Shown in pieces: positions 37,484 through 44,727 of a DNA stretch of 44,727 nt. Both the position numbers and the translations under genes were made by a program. Every line of letters begins with the position of its first letter. The first letter of the stretch is position 1. The notes under the pieces were generated by a model that was given only the letters and a program-made list of their open reading frames with translations, did not search any database and had not been told where the DNA came from. The DNA is from Tannerella sp. Lineage in GTDB: Bacteria; Bacteroidota; Bacteroidia; Bacteroidales; Tannerellaceae. The DNA lies in contig NZ_JAUMYS010000018.1 of the NCBI RefSeq assembly GCF_030528505.1, positions 1 to 44,727 on the forward strand, in the 5' to 3' direction.

Positions 37484-37675
37484 TTACTCTTCAGCCTGCT
37501 GTAATTGCTGCACGTAAATCGCACGAATACGTTCTTTTCTTTTTTCAACGGAAGGTTTGGAAAAAGCCTGACGTTTTCTCAGCTCTTTTACAACCCCTGT
37601 TTTTTCAAACTTTCTTTTGAACTTCTTCAATGCTCTTTCGATGCTTTCGCCTTCTTTTAATGGAACTACAATCAT
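37484..37675 (-). CDS. rpsU: 30S ribosomal protein S21
   Basis: This 63-residue basic protein starts MIVVPLKEGESIERALKKFKRKFEKTGVVKELRKRQAFSKPSVEKRKE, the S21 signature. It sits at the platform of the 30S subunit near the anti-Shine-Dalgarno sequence. Bacteroidetes ribosomes are known to mask the anti-SD with S21, S18 and S6, which fits the lack of SD motifs before the genes here. It has a full promoter match upstream. Confidence 0.96.
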   Translation of the reverse strand: MIVVPLKEGESIERALKKFKRKFEKTGVVKELRKRQAFSKPSVEKRKERIRAIYVQQLQQAEE

Positions 37676-37730
37676 AAATTATTACTTTAATGCTTATTTT
37701 ATTTTTTATTTCATCCGTAAAAATCGGGCA

Positions 37731-37760
37731 CAAAAGTACGGATAGTTTTATTACTTACAA
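37731..37760 (-). promoter_or_regulatory. Promoter of rpsU
   Basis: On the minus strand TTG (37760-37758), 19 bases, then TACTTTTG (37738-37731), a complete consensus match. The leader to the ATG at 37675 is about 50 bases. Confidence 0.7.
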
Positions 37761-37810
37761 AACTTTCCGATATATTTTTACCCGAACAAAGGGATTCGGT
37801 TCTTTTTATC

Positions 37811-37818
37811 TATCTTTG
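37811..37818 (+). promoter_or_regulatory. Promoter box of the carbonic-anhydrase-like gene
   Basis: TATCTTTG at 37811-37818 matches the -7 consensus; the -33 region has no clear TTG. The leader to 37862 is about 38 bases. Confidence 0.55.
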
Positions 37819-37861
37819 TGCCGAATCAACACGGAAGAATTCATTCATAATAATGTAACAA

Positions 37862-38383
37862 ATGGCACTTGTAAAATCAGTTCGGGGTTTTGTACCCTCT
37901 ATCGGGAAGGACACTTTTCTGGCAGATAATGCAACCATTATCGGAGATGTGGTGATTGGTGAAGGATGCAGCATCTGGTTCGGTGCGATATTACGCGGCG
38001 ATGTCAACTCGATCCGTATCGGGAACGGGGTCAACATACAAGATGGTTCGGTACTTCATACTTTATATGAAAAGTCGACGATCGAGATTGGCGACAATGT
38101 GTCGGTCGGGCATAATGTTACGATTCACGGAGCCAAGATATGCGACGGGGCACTGATCGGGATGGGAGCCGTAGTGCTCGATCACGCGGTGATCGGCGAA
38201 GGAGCCATCGTGGCGGCGGGATCGGTCGTACTAAGCAACACGCAGGTAGAGCCGGGCAGCATCTACGCCGGAGCCCCCGCGAAGTTCGTAAAGAAAGTAG
38301 ATCCGGAGCAATCGAAAGAGATCAATCAAAAGATCGCACGGAATTATCACATGTACGCTTCATGGTATAAATCGGAAGATTGA
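37862..38383 (+). CDS. Gamma-class carbonic-anhydrase-like hexapeptide protein
   Basis: This 173-residue protein is built of left-handed beta-helix hexapeptide turns (for example DNATIIGDVVIGEGCSIWFGAILRGDV and AVIGEGAIVAAGSVVL). It carries the histidines of gamma-carbonic anhydrases (SVLHTLYEKS and SVGHNVTIHGA), which bind the metal between subunits of a trimer. Members of this YrdA/PaaY group may hydrate CO2, but activity often is not shown. Its stop codon overlaps the ATG of the CapA-like gene by one base (TGATG), so the two are translationally coupled. Confidence 0.88.
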   Translation: MALVKSVRGFVPSIGKDTFLADNATIIGDVVIGEGCSIWFGAILRGDVNSIRIGNGVNIQDGSVLHTLYEKSTIEIGDNVSVGHNVTIHGAKICDGALIGMGAVVLDHAVIGEGAIVAAGSVVLSNTQVEPGSIYAGAPAKFVKKVDPEQSKEINQKIARNYHMYASWYKSED

Positions 38384-39516
38384 TGCATTTTCTCTCCAAA
38401 AGCATACTGATTCCGGCACTTACATTGGCCACAGCCGTTACCGGCTATGTGGCATGGTGCACATTGAATCAGGAGAAAAACCATGCATCGCCCGACGGCG
38501 TAGTACAACAGGTCGATGAACCGCAACAGGCAAGACTCGTCTTTGCCGGCGATCTGATGCAGCACATGCCACAAGTTCGCGCCGCCCGTCGGCCGGACGG
38601 AACCTTCGACTACTCGGAGACGTTTCGTTACGTCAAACCGATCTTCGAAGAAGCAGACTTCGCCATGCTGAATTTCGAAACGACGCTCACGCCCACGTCG
38701 CGTTATACGGGCTATCCGATGTTTCGTTCTCCGGCACAACTGGCGGACGCGATTCGCCATATCGGTATCGACGCCGTGGTGATGGCCAATAATCATATTT
38801 GTGACAACGGGCGAACAGGAATCGAGTACATGACGGCACGTTTCGACTCGCTGGGTATCGTTCATACCGGCGCGTTCATTGACAGTACGCGATATCGTAT
38901 GAATCACCCGTTGCGTTTCGAGGTCAAAGGAATCCGGTTTGCGCTGCTCAACTATACGTACGACACGAATGGGGTTCCCATCCCTAAGGGAACGATCGTA
39001 AACCTGATCGACACGACAGCTATCCAAAACGATTTAAAGCGGATCGACCGCTCCGAAACGGATTGCATCATCGTATTCTTTCACTGGGGCGACGAGTACG
39101 TACGAAAGCCCAATCATACTCAACGGAAGCTGGCGGAGCTATGTCATCGCTACGGGACGGAAATCGTGATGGGCAGCCATCCGCACGTGATTCAGCCTTT
39201 CGAGGCCGGATACGATACGGACAGCATCGTCCGCTCCGTGACAGTCTACTCGCTGGGCAACTTCGTATCAAATCAGCGCGACCGATACAAAAACGGCGGA
39301 CTGATCGTTACGCTCGACGTAGAAAAGAAAAACGAACAAATCGAGATTTGTCCGTACTATACACCGGTATGGGTGGCTATGCCGAACTATCGCATTCTAC
39401 CGCCCTCAGTGGCCGATACGCTTCCGCTACCGTCCGGACAACGGGAAAGTTACCGCCAGTTTATTCGGGACACCCGTACCCTGCTCGACAACGACCGGAT
39501 ATTCAAAGAGAGATAG
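38383..39516 (+). CDS. CapA/PgsA-like metallophosphoesterase-fold lipoprotein or membrane protein
   Basis: This 377-residue protein has an N-terminal membrane segment (about residues 5-23) and a CapA domain: ARLVFAGDLMQHMPQ, EADFAMLNFETTLTPTS, DAVVMANNHICDNGRTGIEYM, CIIVFFHWGDEYVRKPNHTQRKLAELCHRYGTEIVMGSHPHVIQPFE and TVYSLGNFVSNQ. The Asp, Glu, Asn/His and His residues of the metal site are present. CapA proteins take part in poly-gamma-glutamate capsule synthesis in Bacillus, but in Bacteroidetes their substrate is unknown. I chose the ATG at 38383 over the TTG one codon upstream. The N-terminus has no lipobox, so a membrane anchor is more likely than a lipoprotein. Confidence 0.87.
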   Translation: MHFLSKSILIPALTLATAVTGYVAWCTLNQEKNHASPDGVVQQVDEPQQARLVFAGDLMQHMPQVRAARRPDGTFDYSETFRYVKPIFEEADFAMLNFETTLTPTSRYTGYPMFRSPAQLADAIRHIGIDAVVMANNHICDNGRTGIEYMTARFDSLGIVHTGAFIDSTRYRMNHPLRFEVKGIRFALLNYTYDTNGVPIPKGTIVNLIDTTAIQNDLKRIDRSETDCIIVFFHWGDEYVRKPNHTQRKLAELCHRYGTEIVMGSHPHVIQPFEAGYDTDSIVRSVTVYSLGNFVSNQRDRYKNGGLIVTLDVEKKNEQIEICPYYTPVWVAMPNYRILPPSVADTLPLPSGQRESYRQFIRDTRTLLDNDRIFKER

Positions 39517-39575
39517 GGACTCGTTTTTGAAAAGCATACGACAGTGTTCTCACCATTTATACGTATCGGTTCCCA

Positions 39576-39640
39576 ATCCGATGCTTATCGCTTTTAGATC
39601 CGATGCCTATCGGATTTTTTTCGATGCCTATCGGTTTTTC
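39576..39640. terminator. Three tandem hairpin/T-run units between convergent genes
   Basis: Three related units follow each other: 39576-39597 (ATCCGATGCTTATCG, then CTTTTA), 39598-39621 (ATCCGATGCCTATCGGAT, then TTTTTT) and 39622-39640 (CGATGCCTATCG, then GTTTTTC). The middle unit is a textbook terminator (ATCCGAT/ATCGGAT around GCCT). The others are variants that lack one side of the stem. The array ends the CapA transcript; only the symmetric parts would act on the waaA side. Confidence 0.7.
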
Positions 39641-39665
39641 AGGTTTACCGTCTTCGTCTATCGAA

Positions 39666-40919
39666 TCAGTTAGCATGAGTCTTTAAAGATACATTCATCT
39701 CCTGAAGAATCCGATCGGTTACCCCGCTGTTGCGCTGCACATAATCACCGACGATTCGTCCGGACTCCGCACGCTGTTCCGGCTTGCCGATAAATGCATC
39801 CATGCGGGCTATAAATGCGGCTTCATCCTGTAAGGAGAATCCGCCACCGCAGGCAATCAGCTCATGCGCTTCGCGAAATTTCTGATATTTGGGCCCGAAC
39901 AGTACCGGAATGCCGTAAACAGCGGCTTCGAGCGTGTTGTGAATCCCTTTTCCGAACCCCCCCCCCACATAAGCCACATCTCCGTAACGATAAATGGACG
40001 AGAGCAAACCGAAACTGTCGATAATCAGACAGTCCTTACCGGCTACCGGCTGATCATTCGTCTCAGAAAGACGGATGGAAGGACGATGAAGGAGCGATTC
40101 GATATACAGCAAATGCTCCCGCGGGATTTCATGCGGCGCAATGATCAATTTCACTTCCGGATGCGTATTAAAATACGGAATGATGATCGACTCATCTTCG
40201 GGCCACGAACTGCCTGCGACCAGAATCAGCGAAGTCCCGTCTCCTACAAAATCTTTCACCGCGGGAAGTTCGCGTGCCTGCCGTTGCACGGCCAGCACCC
40301 GGTCGAAACGCGTATCTCCGCACACCTGAACGTTCGTAATCCCGAACTCCGCCAGCAGACTTCGCGACGCTTCGTCCTGCACGAACAGACGCTCAAAACA
40401 GGTAAGCGCTTTCCGGTACCAGCTTCCGTACCACCTGAAAAATAGTTGTTCACGCCGAAAGATACCGGAAACGAGGTACGTCGGAATGTTTCTTTTTTTC
40501 AACTCCGTCAGGTAATTCAGCCAGAACTCGTATTTGATAAAGACCGCCACCGCCGGATTGGCCAGATGTAAGAACTTTCTCACCTTATACGGCGTATCGA
40601 AAGGCAAATAACAAATCACATCCGCCCCGTCGTAATTCTTACGCACTTCGTAGCCGGACGGCGAAAAGAACGTCAACAGAATTTTATAGTCGGGATAGCG
40701 CTTTCGAATCGCCTCCATCAAAGGACGCCCCTGCTCAAACTCACCGAGCGACGCGGCATGAAACCAAATATATCGGGCATTCCGGTCGATCTTTTTCCGC
40801 AGGATGCCGTTCGTATGCCACTGCCCCACGCGCGTCATCCGCGCCTTACGGTGGAAGAACGAAGACAATTCGACGGCAAACGCATACAGATGCAATGCCA
40901 GTGTGTAAACGTGACGCAT
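39666..40919 (-). CDS. waaA: 3-deoxy-D-manno-octulosonic acid (Kdo) transferase
   Basis: This 417-residue protein transfers Kdo from CMP-Kdo to lipid A in the inner membrane. It has an N-terminal membrane-associated segment (about 3-22) and the N-terminal glycosyltransferase-B half with YIWFHAASLGEFEQGRPL and FIKYEFWLNYLTELKKRNIPTYLVSGIFR. The C-terminal half has LVAGSSWPEDE, IIAPHEIPREH, DVAYVGGGFGKGIHNTLEAAVYGIPVLFGPKYQKFREA. The start at 40919 overlaps the gltX stop codon by one base. The frame is open further upstream inside gltX, but this is a shadow. Confidence 0.95.
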   Translation of the reverse strand: MRHVYTLALHLYAFAVELSSFFHRKARMTRVGQWHTNGILRKKIDRNARYIWFHAASLGEFEQGRPLMEAIRKRYPDYKILLTFFSPSGYEVRKNYDGADVICYLPFDTPYKVRKFLHLANPAVAVFIKYEFWLNYLTELKKRNIPTYLVSGIFRREQLFFRWYGSWYRKALTCFERLFVQDEASRSLLAEFGITNVQVCGDTRFDRVLAVQRQARELPAVKDFVGDGTSLILVAGSSWPEDESIIIPYFNTHPEVKLIIAPHEIPREHLLYIESLLHRPSIRLSETNDQPVAGKDCLIIDSFGLLSSIYRYGDVAYVGGGFGKGIHNTLEAAVYGIPVLFGPKYQKFREAHELIACGGGFSLQDEAAFIARMDAFIGKPEQRAESGRIVGDYVQRNSGVTDRILQEMNVSLKTHAN

Positions 40920-42439
40920 CAACCTAATACTTCTATCGCCCGGCCGATTCTCCGAATCGTCTCTTCCTTTCCGATCGCTTCGGTGATATGAAACACTTGC
41001 GGCCCGATGCCTTGCCCCACAAGCGCCAGACGCGCGGCATTCATGATATTCCCGAGATTGTACCCTTTCTCGGCAATCCATGCTTTCACATATTCTTCGG
41101 TACCCGCTACATCGAACGGCTCGCGACGGCGTAACACCTCGATCAATTCCGTCAACTGCGCCGCACTGTCTTCCTTCCAGCGTTTCTTGCGCGTTTTCTC
41201 GTCGTACGTCTCCGGCGCGACAAAGAAATAATACGTCTGTTCCCACAGTTCGGGCACGAAACTCACGCGCTCTTTCATCAGTCCGACGACTTTTTCGACA
41301 TAAGCCTCATCCGTACCGACAACGCCATGCTCTTCGAGAACCGGCCGAAACATGACGGCAATATCTCTGTCGCTACGTTTACGGATATATTGGTGATTGA
41401 ACCATTTGCCCTTCTCGTAGTCGAACTTCGCACCGCTCTTGCTGCAATGAGCCAGATCGAAAAGCGAAATCAGTTCGTCCATCGCCATCAGTTCGCGATC
41501 ATCTCCGGGATTCCATCCGAGCAACGCCAGAAAATTGATTACGGCCTCAGGCAGATAACCGCTCTCGCGATACCCCGATGACACTTCGCCGGTCTTCGGA
41601 TCACGCCATTCGAGCGGAAAGACGGGAAAACCCAAACGATCTCCGTCGCGCTTGCTCAACTTGCCGCCACCTTCGGGTTTAAGGAGCAAGGGCAGATGCG
41701 CAAAGCAAGGCATCGTATCGGTCCAGCCGAGATAACGATAAAGCAGGACATGCAACGGAGCGCTCGAGAGCCACTCTTCCCCACGAATCACATGGGTAAT
41801 CTCCATCAAATGGTCATCCACAATATTAGCCAGATGATACGTCGGCAAATGATCGGCCGATTTATAAAGCACCTTATCGTCAAGGATGGAGGTATTGATC
41901 ACGACTTCGCCACGTATCAGATCGTTCACATGGATGTCTTCGCCCGGTTCGATTTTCGTACGGACCACATAGCGATGTCCTGCATCGATCAGCGACTTCA
42001 CCTCATCGGCCGAAAGCGTCAAAGAATTGCGCATCTGCATCCGCGTCGAAGCGTCGTACTGAAAATTCGGAATCTCCTTTCGCTTGGCTTCCAGTTCTTC
42101 GGGCGTATCGAAAGCAATGTAAGCGAGTCCCGCATCCAGCAAACGGTCTACATATTGTTTGTAGATTTCCTTCCGTTCGCTCTGACGGTAAGGGCCATAC
42201 TTTCCTCCATAGCCCACACCCTCATCGAAAGGAAGGCCAAGCCATTGAAACGACTCGATGATATATTCTTCCGCGCCCGGCACAAATCGCTGTGTATCCG
42301 TATCCTCGATACGAAGAATCATCTCACCGCCATGCTGTTTGGCAAACAAATAATTATACAAGGCTGTACGTACACCGCCGATATGAAGCGGCCCTGTAGG
42401 ACTGGGTGCAAAACGCACTCTTACTTTTCGTTCCGACAT
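40919..42439 (-). CDS. gltX: Glutamyl-tRNA synthetase
   Basis: This 506-residue class I synthetase has the HIGH-type motif in [25 protein letters not shown], the RIEDTDTQR segment, and the KMSKS-type motif in [12 protein letters not shown]. It is complete. The start at 42439 ([16 protein letters not shown]) is the family start. A promoter box lies 37 bases upstream, and the in-frame extension beyond it is not used. It is translationally coupled to waaA by a one-base overlap. Confidence 0.97.
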   Translation of the reverse strand: MSERKVRVRFAPSPTGPLHIGGVRTALYNYLFAKQHGGEMILRIEDTDTQRFVPGAEEYIIESFQWLGLPFDEGVGYGGKYGPYRQSERKEIYKQYVDRLLDAGLAYIAFDTPEELEAKRKEIPNFQYDASTRMQMRNSLTLSADEVKSLIDAGHRYVVRTKIEPGEDIHVNDLIRGEVVINTSILDDKVLYKSADHLPTYHLANIVDDHLMEITHVIRGEEWLSSAPLHVLLYRYLGWTDTMPCFAHLPLLLKPEGGGKLSKRDGDRLGFPVFPLEWRDPKTGEVSSGYRESGYLPEAVINFLALLGWNPGDDRELMAMDELISLFDLAHCSKSGAKFDYEKGKWFNHQYIRKRSDRDIAVMFRPVLEEHGVVGTDEAYVEKVVGLMKERVSFVPELWEQTYYFFVAPETYDEKTRKKRWKEDSAAQLTELIEVLRRREPFDVAGTEEYVKAWIAEKGYNLGNIMNAARLALVGQGIGPQVFHITEAIGKEETIRRIGRAIEVLG

Positions 42440-42475
42440 ATATTTAGACGAATTTGAATACTTATTACGAATGCG

Positions 42476-42483
42476 CAAAAGTA
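42476..42483 (-). promoter_or_regulatory. Promoter box of gltX-waaA
   Basis: On the minus strand TACTTTTG spans 42483-42476. No TTG stands at the -33 position. The leader to the ATG at 42439 is about 31 bases. Confidence 0.5.
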
Positions 42484-42579
42484 AGCAATTTCCGCATAAT
42501 GCCGTCATATCGGAAAGAGTATTTGCCCGCCAAGTCCATAAAGAGAGTTCAATACATTCATATAGAGGCGTCCGATCAT

Positions 42580-42604
42580 TGTCATATCCTAAAAAAGGTT
42601 GACA
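42580..42604 (+). mobile_element. IS-end-like 25-mer, relic copy
   Basis: The 25 bases starting TGTCATATCC and ending GGTTGACA match 44673-44697 at 22 of 25 positions. They resemble the terminal inverted repeat of an insertion sequence. No transposase lies between or beside the two sites here, so this copy is a solo end or a chance relic. It sits in the intergenic region between gltX and recO. Confidence 0.45.
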
Positions 42605-42663
42605 CTATATTGATACTCTGCCTCACATTTCCCTGAAGCCGACATCCACATCCGTTTTTTTAC

Positions 42664-42671
42664 TATTTTTG
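42664..42671 (+). promoter_or_regulatory. Promoter box of recO
   Basis: TATTTTTG at 42664-42671 fits TAnnTTTG and ends only 7 bases before the recO ATG, so the message would be nearly leaderless. The -33 region has no TTG. Confidence 0.45.
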
Positions 42672-42678
42672 CATCGGG

Positions 42679-43407
42679 ATGCTGCATAAAACAAAGGGAA
42701 TTGTATTACATACCCTTCCGTACAACGACAAATACATTATAATAAATATGTATACGGAAGAATTCGGGCGTATTTCTTACATGGTGACGAACTCGCGCCG
42801 TAAGAAGGCAAAGATTCCGCATGCTTTCCTGATGCCTCTTTCCGTCCTCGATATGGAAGTGGAACATCTGAACAACAGAGATATCCAACGCATCCATGAA
42901 GCCCGCCCGGCCTTTCTGGCGATGCAGCTCCATCAGCATCCTGTAAAGAACGCCGAAGCCTTGTTTCTGTCCGAAGTCCTCTACCGGGTCATTCAGGAAA
43001 AGGAAGCGAACAAGCCCCTGTTCAACTACCTGTACCACGCCATCCGTTGGCTCGAAATCGCCGACGAAGGCATCGCCAACTTCCACCTCGCATTTCTCTT
43101 CCGGCTATCGAACTATCTCGGTATCCATCCCAATAAAGAATGGTATGCCGAAGGGCAATATTTCGATATGCTGAACGGTTCGTTTTCGGACACTCTTCCC
43201 GAACACAATCATTATTTAGACAGGGACGAGAGCCTCGTCTTTGCCCGTTTGTTAAAAATGAATTTCCAAAATATGTCGGTGTTCTCTTTTTCCCGAACAG
43301 AGCGCACCCGTATCATCCGACATATTCTTGATTACTACCGTCTTCATTTGTCCGATTTCCCGGAGATAAAATCGCTCGAAGTGATGCAAGCCCTTTTTAA
43401 CCAATAA
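42679..43407 (+). CDS. recO: DNA repair protein RecO
   Basis: This 242-residue protein has the RecO N-terminal OB-fold (MLHKTKGIVLHTLPYNDKYIIINMYTEEFGRISYMVTNSRRKKAK) followed by the all-helical C-terminal part (LPLF-like NKPLFNYLYHAIRWLE; FRLSNYLGIHPNKEW). It lacks the four-cysteine zinc site seen in many RecO proteins, as is usual in Bacteroidetes. RecO loads RecA onto SSB-coated DNA with RecR. It is transcribed divergently from gltX. Confidence 0.92.
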   Translation: MLHKTKGIVLHTLPYNDKYIIINMYTEEFGRISYMVTNSRRKKAKIPHAFLMPLSVLDMEVEHLNNRDIQRIHEARPAFLAMQLHQHPVKNAEALFLSEVLYRVIQEKEANKPLFNYLYHAIRWLEIADEGIANFHLAFLFRLSNYLGIHPNKEWYAEGQYFDMLNGSFSDTLPEHNHYLDRDESLVFARLLKMNFQNMSVFSFSRTERTRIIRHILDYYRLHLSDFPEIKSLEVMQALFNQ

Positions 43408-43443
43408 AAAACATTAAACCCTTCAAAGATATTCAAGCGAGCA

Positions 43444-43475
43444 TTTGCATTTTTATCCGAAAGCAAGTATCTTTG
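43444..43475 (+). promoter_or_regulatory. Promoter of the superoxide dismutase gene
   Basis: TTTG at 43444-43447, 20 bases, then TATCTTTG at 43468-43475: a full match. Transcription should start near 43481, so the ATG at 43500 is 19 bases downstream. This makes 43500 rather than the later ATG at 43551 a plausible start. Confidence 0.68.
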
Positions 43476-43499
43476 TAACGACTTATAAAATTCACTTGT

Positions 43500-44135
43500 A
43501 TGAAAGCGATTTTATCAACATTAATTTTTACATTTTTAAGCATTACACTTATGAGTTTTGAAACACCAAAGCTTCCCTATGCACAGAATGCATTGGAACC
43601 TGTAATCAGCCAGCAGACGATCGAATATCATTACGGTAAACATTTACAGAACTATGTAAATACATTGAACAAACTTGTAGTAGGTACGGAATACGAAGGA
43701 AAAAGCATCGTAGAGATTGTTCAAACAGCTCCCGACGGTGCCATTTTCAACAATGCCGGTCAAGCGCTGAATCATGAGATTTACTTCCTGCAGTTCAAGC
43801 CTCAGACAGAGCATAACGCTCCGAAAGGCAAACTTGCTGAAGCCATCAATCGCGATTTCGGCAGCTTCGAGGCCTTCCAAAAGAAGTTTACGGAAGCATC
43901 CTTAACCTTGTTCGGATCGGGATGGTCTTTCTTATCCATCGACAAAGAAGGTAAATTAGTGATCACACAGGAAGCCAACGGCGCCAATCCGGTACGGAGA
44001 GGATACACACCGATCTTCGGTATCGACGTGTGGGAACACGCTTACTACCTGGATTACCAGAACAGACGTGCCGACCATATCGAAGCGGTATGGAGCATCA
44101 TCGACTGGGAAGTGGTAGAGAGCAGAATGAAATAA
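43500..44135 (+). CDS. Fe/Mn superoxide dismutase with N-terminal hydrophobic extension
   Basis: This protein of 211 residues contains the whole Fe/Mn SOD fold with the metal ligands: His in HYGKHLQNYV, His in GQALNHEIYF, and Asp and His in DVWEHAYYLDY. Usual family members are about 191-195 residues and start near MSFETPKLPYA, which here begins at residue 18. The extra MKAILSTLIFTFLSITL is a lysine followed by a hydrophobic run, as in a signal peptide or anchor, but no clear AxA cleavage site is visible. I infer export to the periplasm or membrane attachment; a cytoplasmic form from the ATG at 43551 remains possible. Fe versus Mn use cannot be decided by eye. Confidence 0.92.
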   Translation: MKAILSTLIFTFLSITLMSFETPKLPYAQNALEPVISQQTIEYHYGKHLQNYVNTLNKLVVGTEYEGKSIVEIVQTAPDGAIFNNAGQALNHEIYFLQFKPQTEHNAPKGKLAEAINRDFGSFEAFQKKFTEASLTLFGSGWSFLSIDKEGKLVITQEANGANPVRRGYTPIFGIDVWEHAYYLDYQNRRADHIEAVWSIIDWEVVESRMK

Positions 44136-44160
44136 AGAAAGGTCGCATCGGAAGAGACCG

Positions 44161-44194
44161 CCGGCCGACCGCTTGAACCGTCGGCCGGTCTTTT
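44161..44194 (+). terminator. Terminator after the superoxide dismutase gene
   Basis: CCGGCCGAC (44161-44169) pairs perfectly with GTCGGCCGG (44180-44188) and is followed by TCTTTT. It ends just 4 bases before tRNA-Arg, which implies that the tRNA is transcribed by read-through or from a promoter I cannot see. Confidence 0.85.
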
Positions 44195-44197
44195 AAT

Positions 44198-44269
44198 GGT
44201 TCTGTAGTTCAATGGATAGAACGGAAGTTTCCTAAACTTTAAATCCGGGTTCGATTCCCGGCGGGACTA
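44198..44269 (+). tRNA. tRNA-Arg (anticodon CCT)
   Basis: This 72-nt gene has D arm GTTC/GAAC, anticodon loop TTCCTAA (anticodon CCT, reading AGG), T arm CCGGG/CCCGG and discriminator A. The acceptor GGTTCTG/CGGGACT has three G-U pairs and no strict mismatch, and the anticodon stem begins with a G-U pair, so the molecule is weakly paired for a tRNA. No CCA is encoded. It lies 59 bases before repeat A copy 4. Confidence 0.9.
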
Positions 44270-44328
44270 CACTCTCAGAGGTTGCAGAGGAACAAAACAA
44301 GTGAAACCTCGACCAAACAAAATCATAC

Positions 44329-44491
44329 GGCGGTGTGTCATAACGGGCAAACTGCTTCGTTGTTTGCGGAATGAGAGCTCGGTCACATCCCTTAGTATGC
44401 TCCCTCACCCTCATCCTTAGCGCCTTGCTTTTTACCCATTCTTACACACCTAAAGAGGGGGTGCCCAAACATTGCATTTTGACACACCCTC
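44329..44491 (-). repeat. 163-bp MITE-like repeat A, copy 4
   Basis: The complete element is oriented opposite to copies 1 and 2, with ends GGCGGTGTGTCA and TGACACACCCTC on the plus strand. It differs from copy 2 at 3 of 163 positions and shares with it the GGGATG variant in the central hairpin. One base change (CACCCCCTC for CACACCCTC) breaks the left stem. It lies about 24 bases from repeat B. Confidence 0.85.
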
Positions 44492-44515
44492 TTTTTTATC
44501 CCGGATTCCGCAATA

Positions 44516-44632
44516 GAACAAATAAGAATGAATTTCATTCAGGCTTTCAGCCCTCTGAATAGGGTGCGGACATCGATACCCCACCCTTGCAGGATGGGGC
44601 TGAACTAATTCGGGCTTTCAGCCCTTGGATGC
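44516..44632 (-). repeat. Dispersed repeat family B, right copy
   Basis: This is the inverted counterpart of 1-117. The hairpin-forming parts are conserved: GGGCTttcAGCCC and the C-rich/G-rich stem. Beyond 44632 the match cannot be judged because the left copy is cut by the window start. Confidence 0.8.
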
Positions 44633-44672
44633 CCTTCGGGGGGTGAGTTGTTGAAATGTTGATTTTGTTGGC

Positions 44673-44697
44673 TGTCATGTCCTGAAAAAAGTTGACA
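44673..44697 (+). mobile_element. IS-end-like 25-mer near the right edge
   Basis: The sequence starts TGTCATGTCC and ends AGTTGACA, matching 42580-42604 at 22 of 25 positions. It is followed by AT-rich sequence to the end of the window, as at the left end of an insertion sequence whose body would lie beyond 44727. The transposase is not visible, so the family is not assigned. Confidence 0.5.
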
Positions 44698-44727
44698 GAA
44701 AAATATCGGACAAAATGACAAAAAGAG

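Noticed and set aside
39666..41246. Longer waaA reading frame starting inside gltX
   Set aside because: The residues before position 40919 overlap gltX in another frame and show no Kdo-transferase similarity, while the ATG at 40919 fits translational coupling.
44198..44269. tRNA-Arg as an attachment site for an island
   Set aside because: No direct repeat of the tRNA 3' end was found in the window and no integrase follows. Repeats A and B alone do not show site-specific integration.

Overview
The window looks like a chromosomal segment of a Bacteroidales bacterium, most likely of the Porphyromonadaceae/Tannerellaceae type; Tannerella is my best guess but is not proven. Reasons: TAnnTTTG promoter boxes stand in front of many genes, often with TTG or TTTG 19-20 bases further upstream; a large secreted protein ends in a type IX secretion (T9SS) sorting domain; glycolysis uses a PPi-dependent phosphofructokinase of the long form; and the Bacteroidetes-type families DUF3127, HU-like/DUF4469 and M56-TonB all occur.

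Layout. Positions 1-1252 are accessory debris: a repeat (family B), a 163-bp MITE-like repeat (family A, copy 1), a fused and frameshifted remnant of a SWIM-domain gene and an SNF2 helicase gene, and a second copy of A. At 1383-3206 is a BlaI/BlaR1-type repressor-sensor pair, with two dyad operators upstream. Then come pfp and ribE (+), a MATE exporter (-), a 1189-residue T9SS surface protein (-), a divergent HU-like protein (+), three palindromes at a 23-bp period, pgk (-), an AlaX-type editing protein (-) and an htpX-like/lemA pair (-). From 15834 to 20987 the + strand carries a YeiH-type transporter, a secreted thioredoxin-like protein, panB, proS, a DUF3127 protein and an orphan ECF sigma factor. 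The 758-bp gap after it holds a candidate structured small RNA with its own promoter and terminator (- strand) and repeat A copy 3.

From 21746 to 37675 the - strand carries the transcription-translation core. Read in the direction of transcription it is rpsU, a Xer recombinase, hpf, tRNA-Thr(UGU), tRNA-Thr(GGU), tuf, tRNA-Trp, secE, nusG, rplK, rplA, rplJ, rplL, a terminator or attenuator hairpin, rpoB, rpoC and a HerA-like ATPase. Then follow a gamma-carbonic-anhydrase-like protein and a CapA-like protein (+), waaA and gltX (-), recO and an Fe/Mn superoxide dismutase with an N-terminal export-like segment (+), and tRNA-Arg(CCU).

The right edge (44329-44632) carries repeats A and B again, in inverted orientation relative to the left edge, so nearly the whole window lies between two inverted B-A units about 44 kb apart. 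IS-end-like 25-mers lie at 42580 and 44673. No CRISPR array, rRNA operon, prophage or obvious defence island was seen. The least explained items are the A and B repeats, the small RNA candidate and the 23-bp palindrome array.
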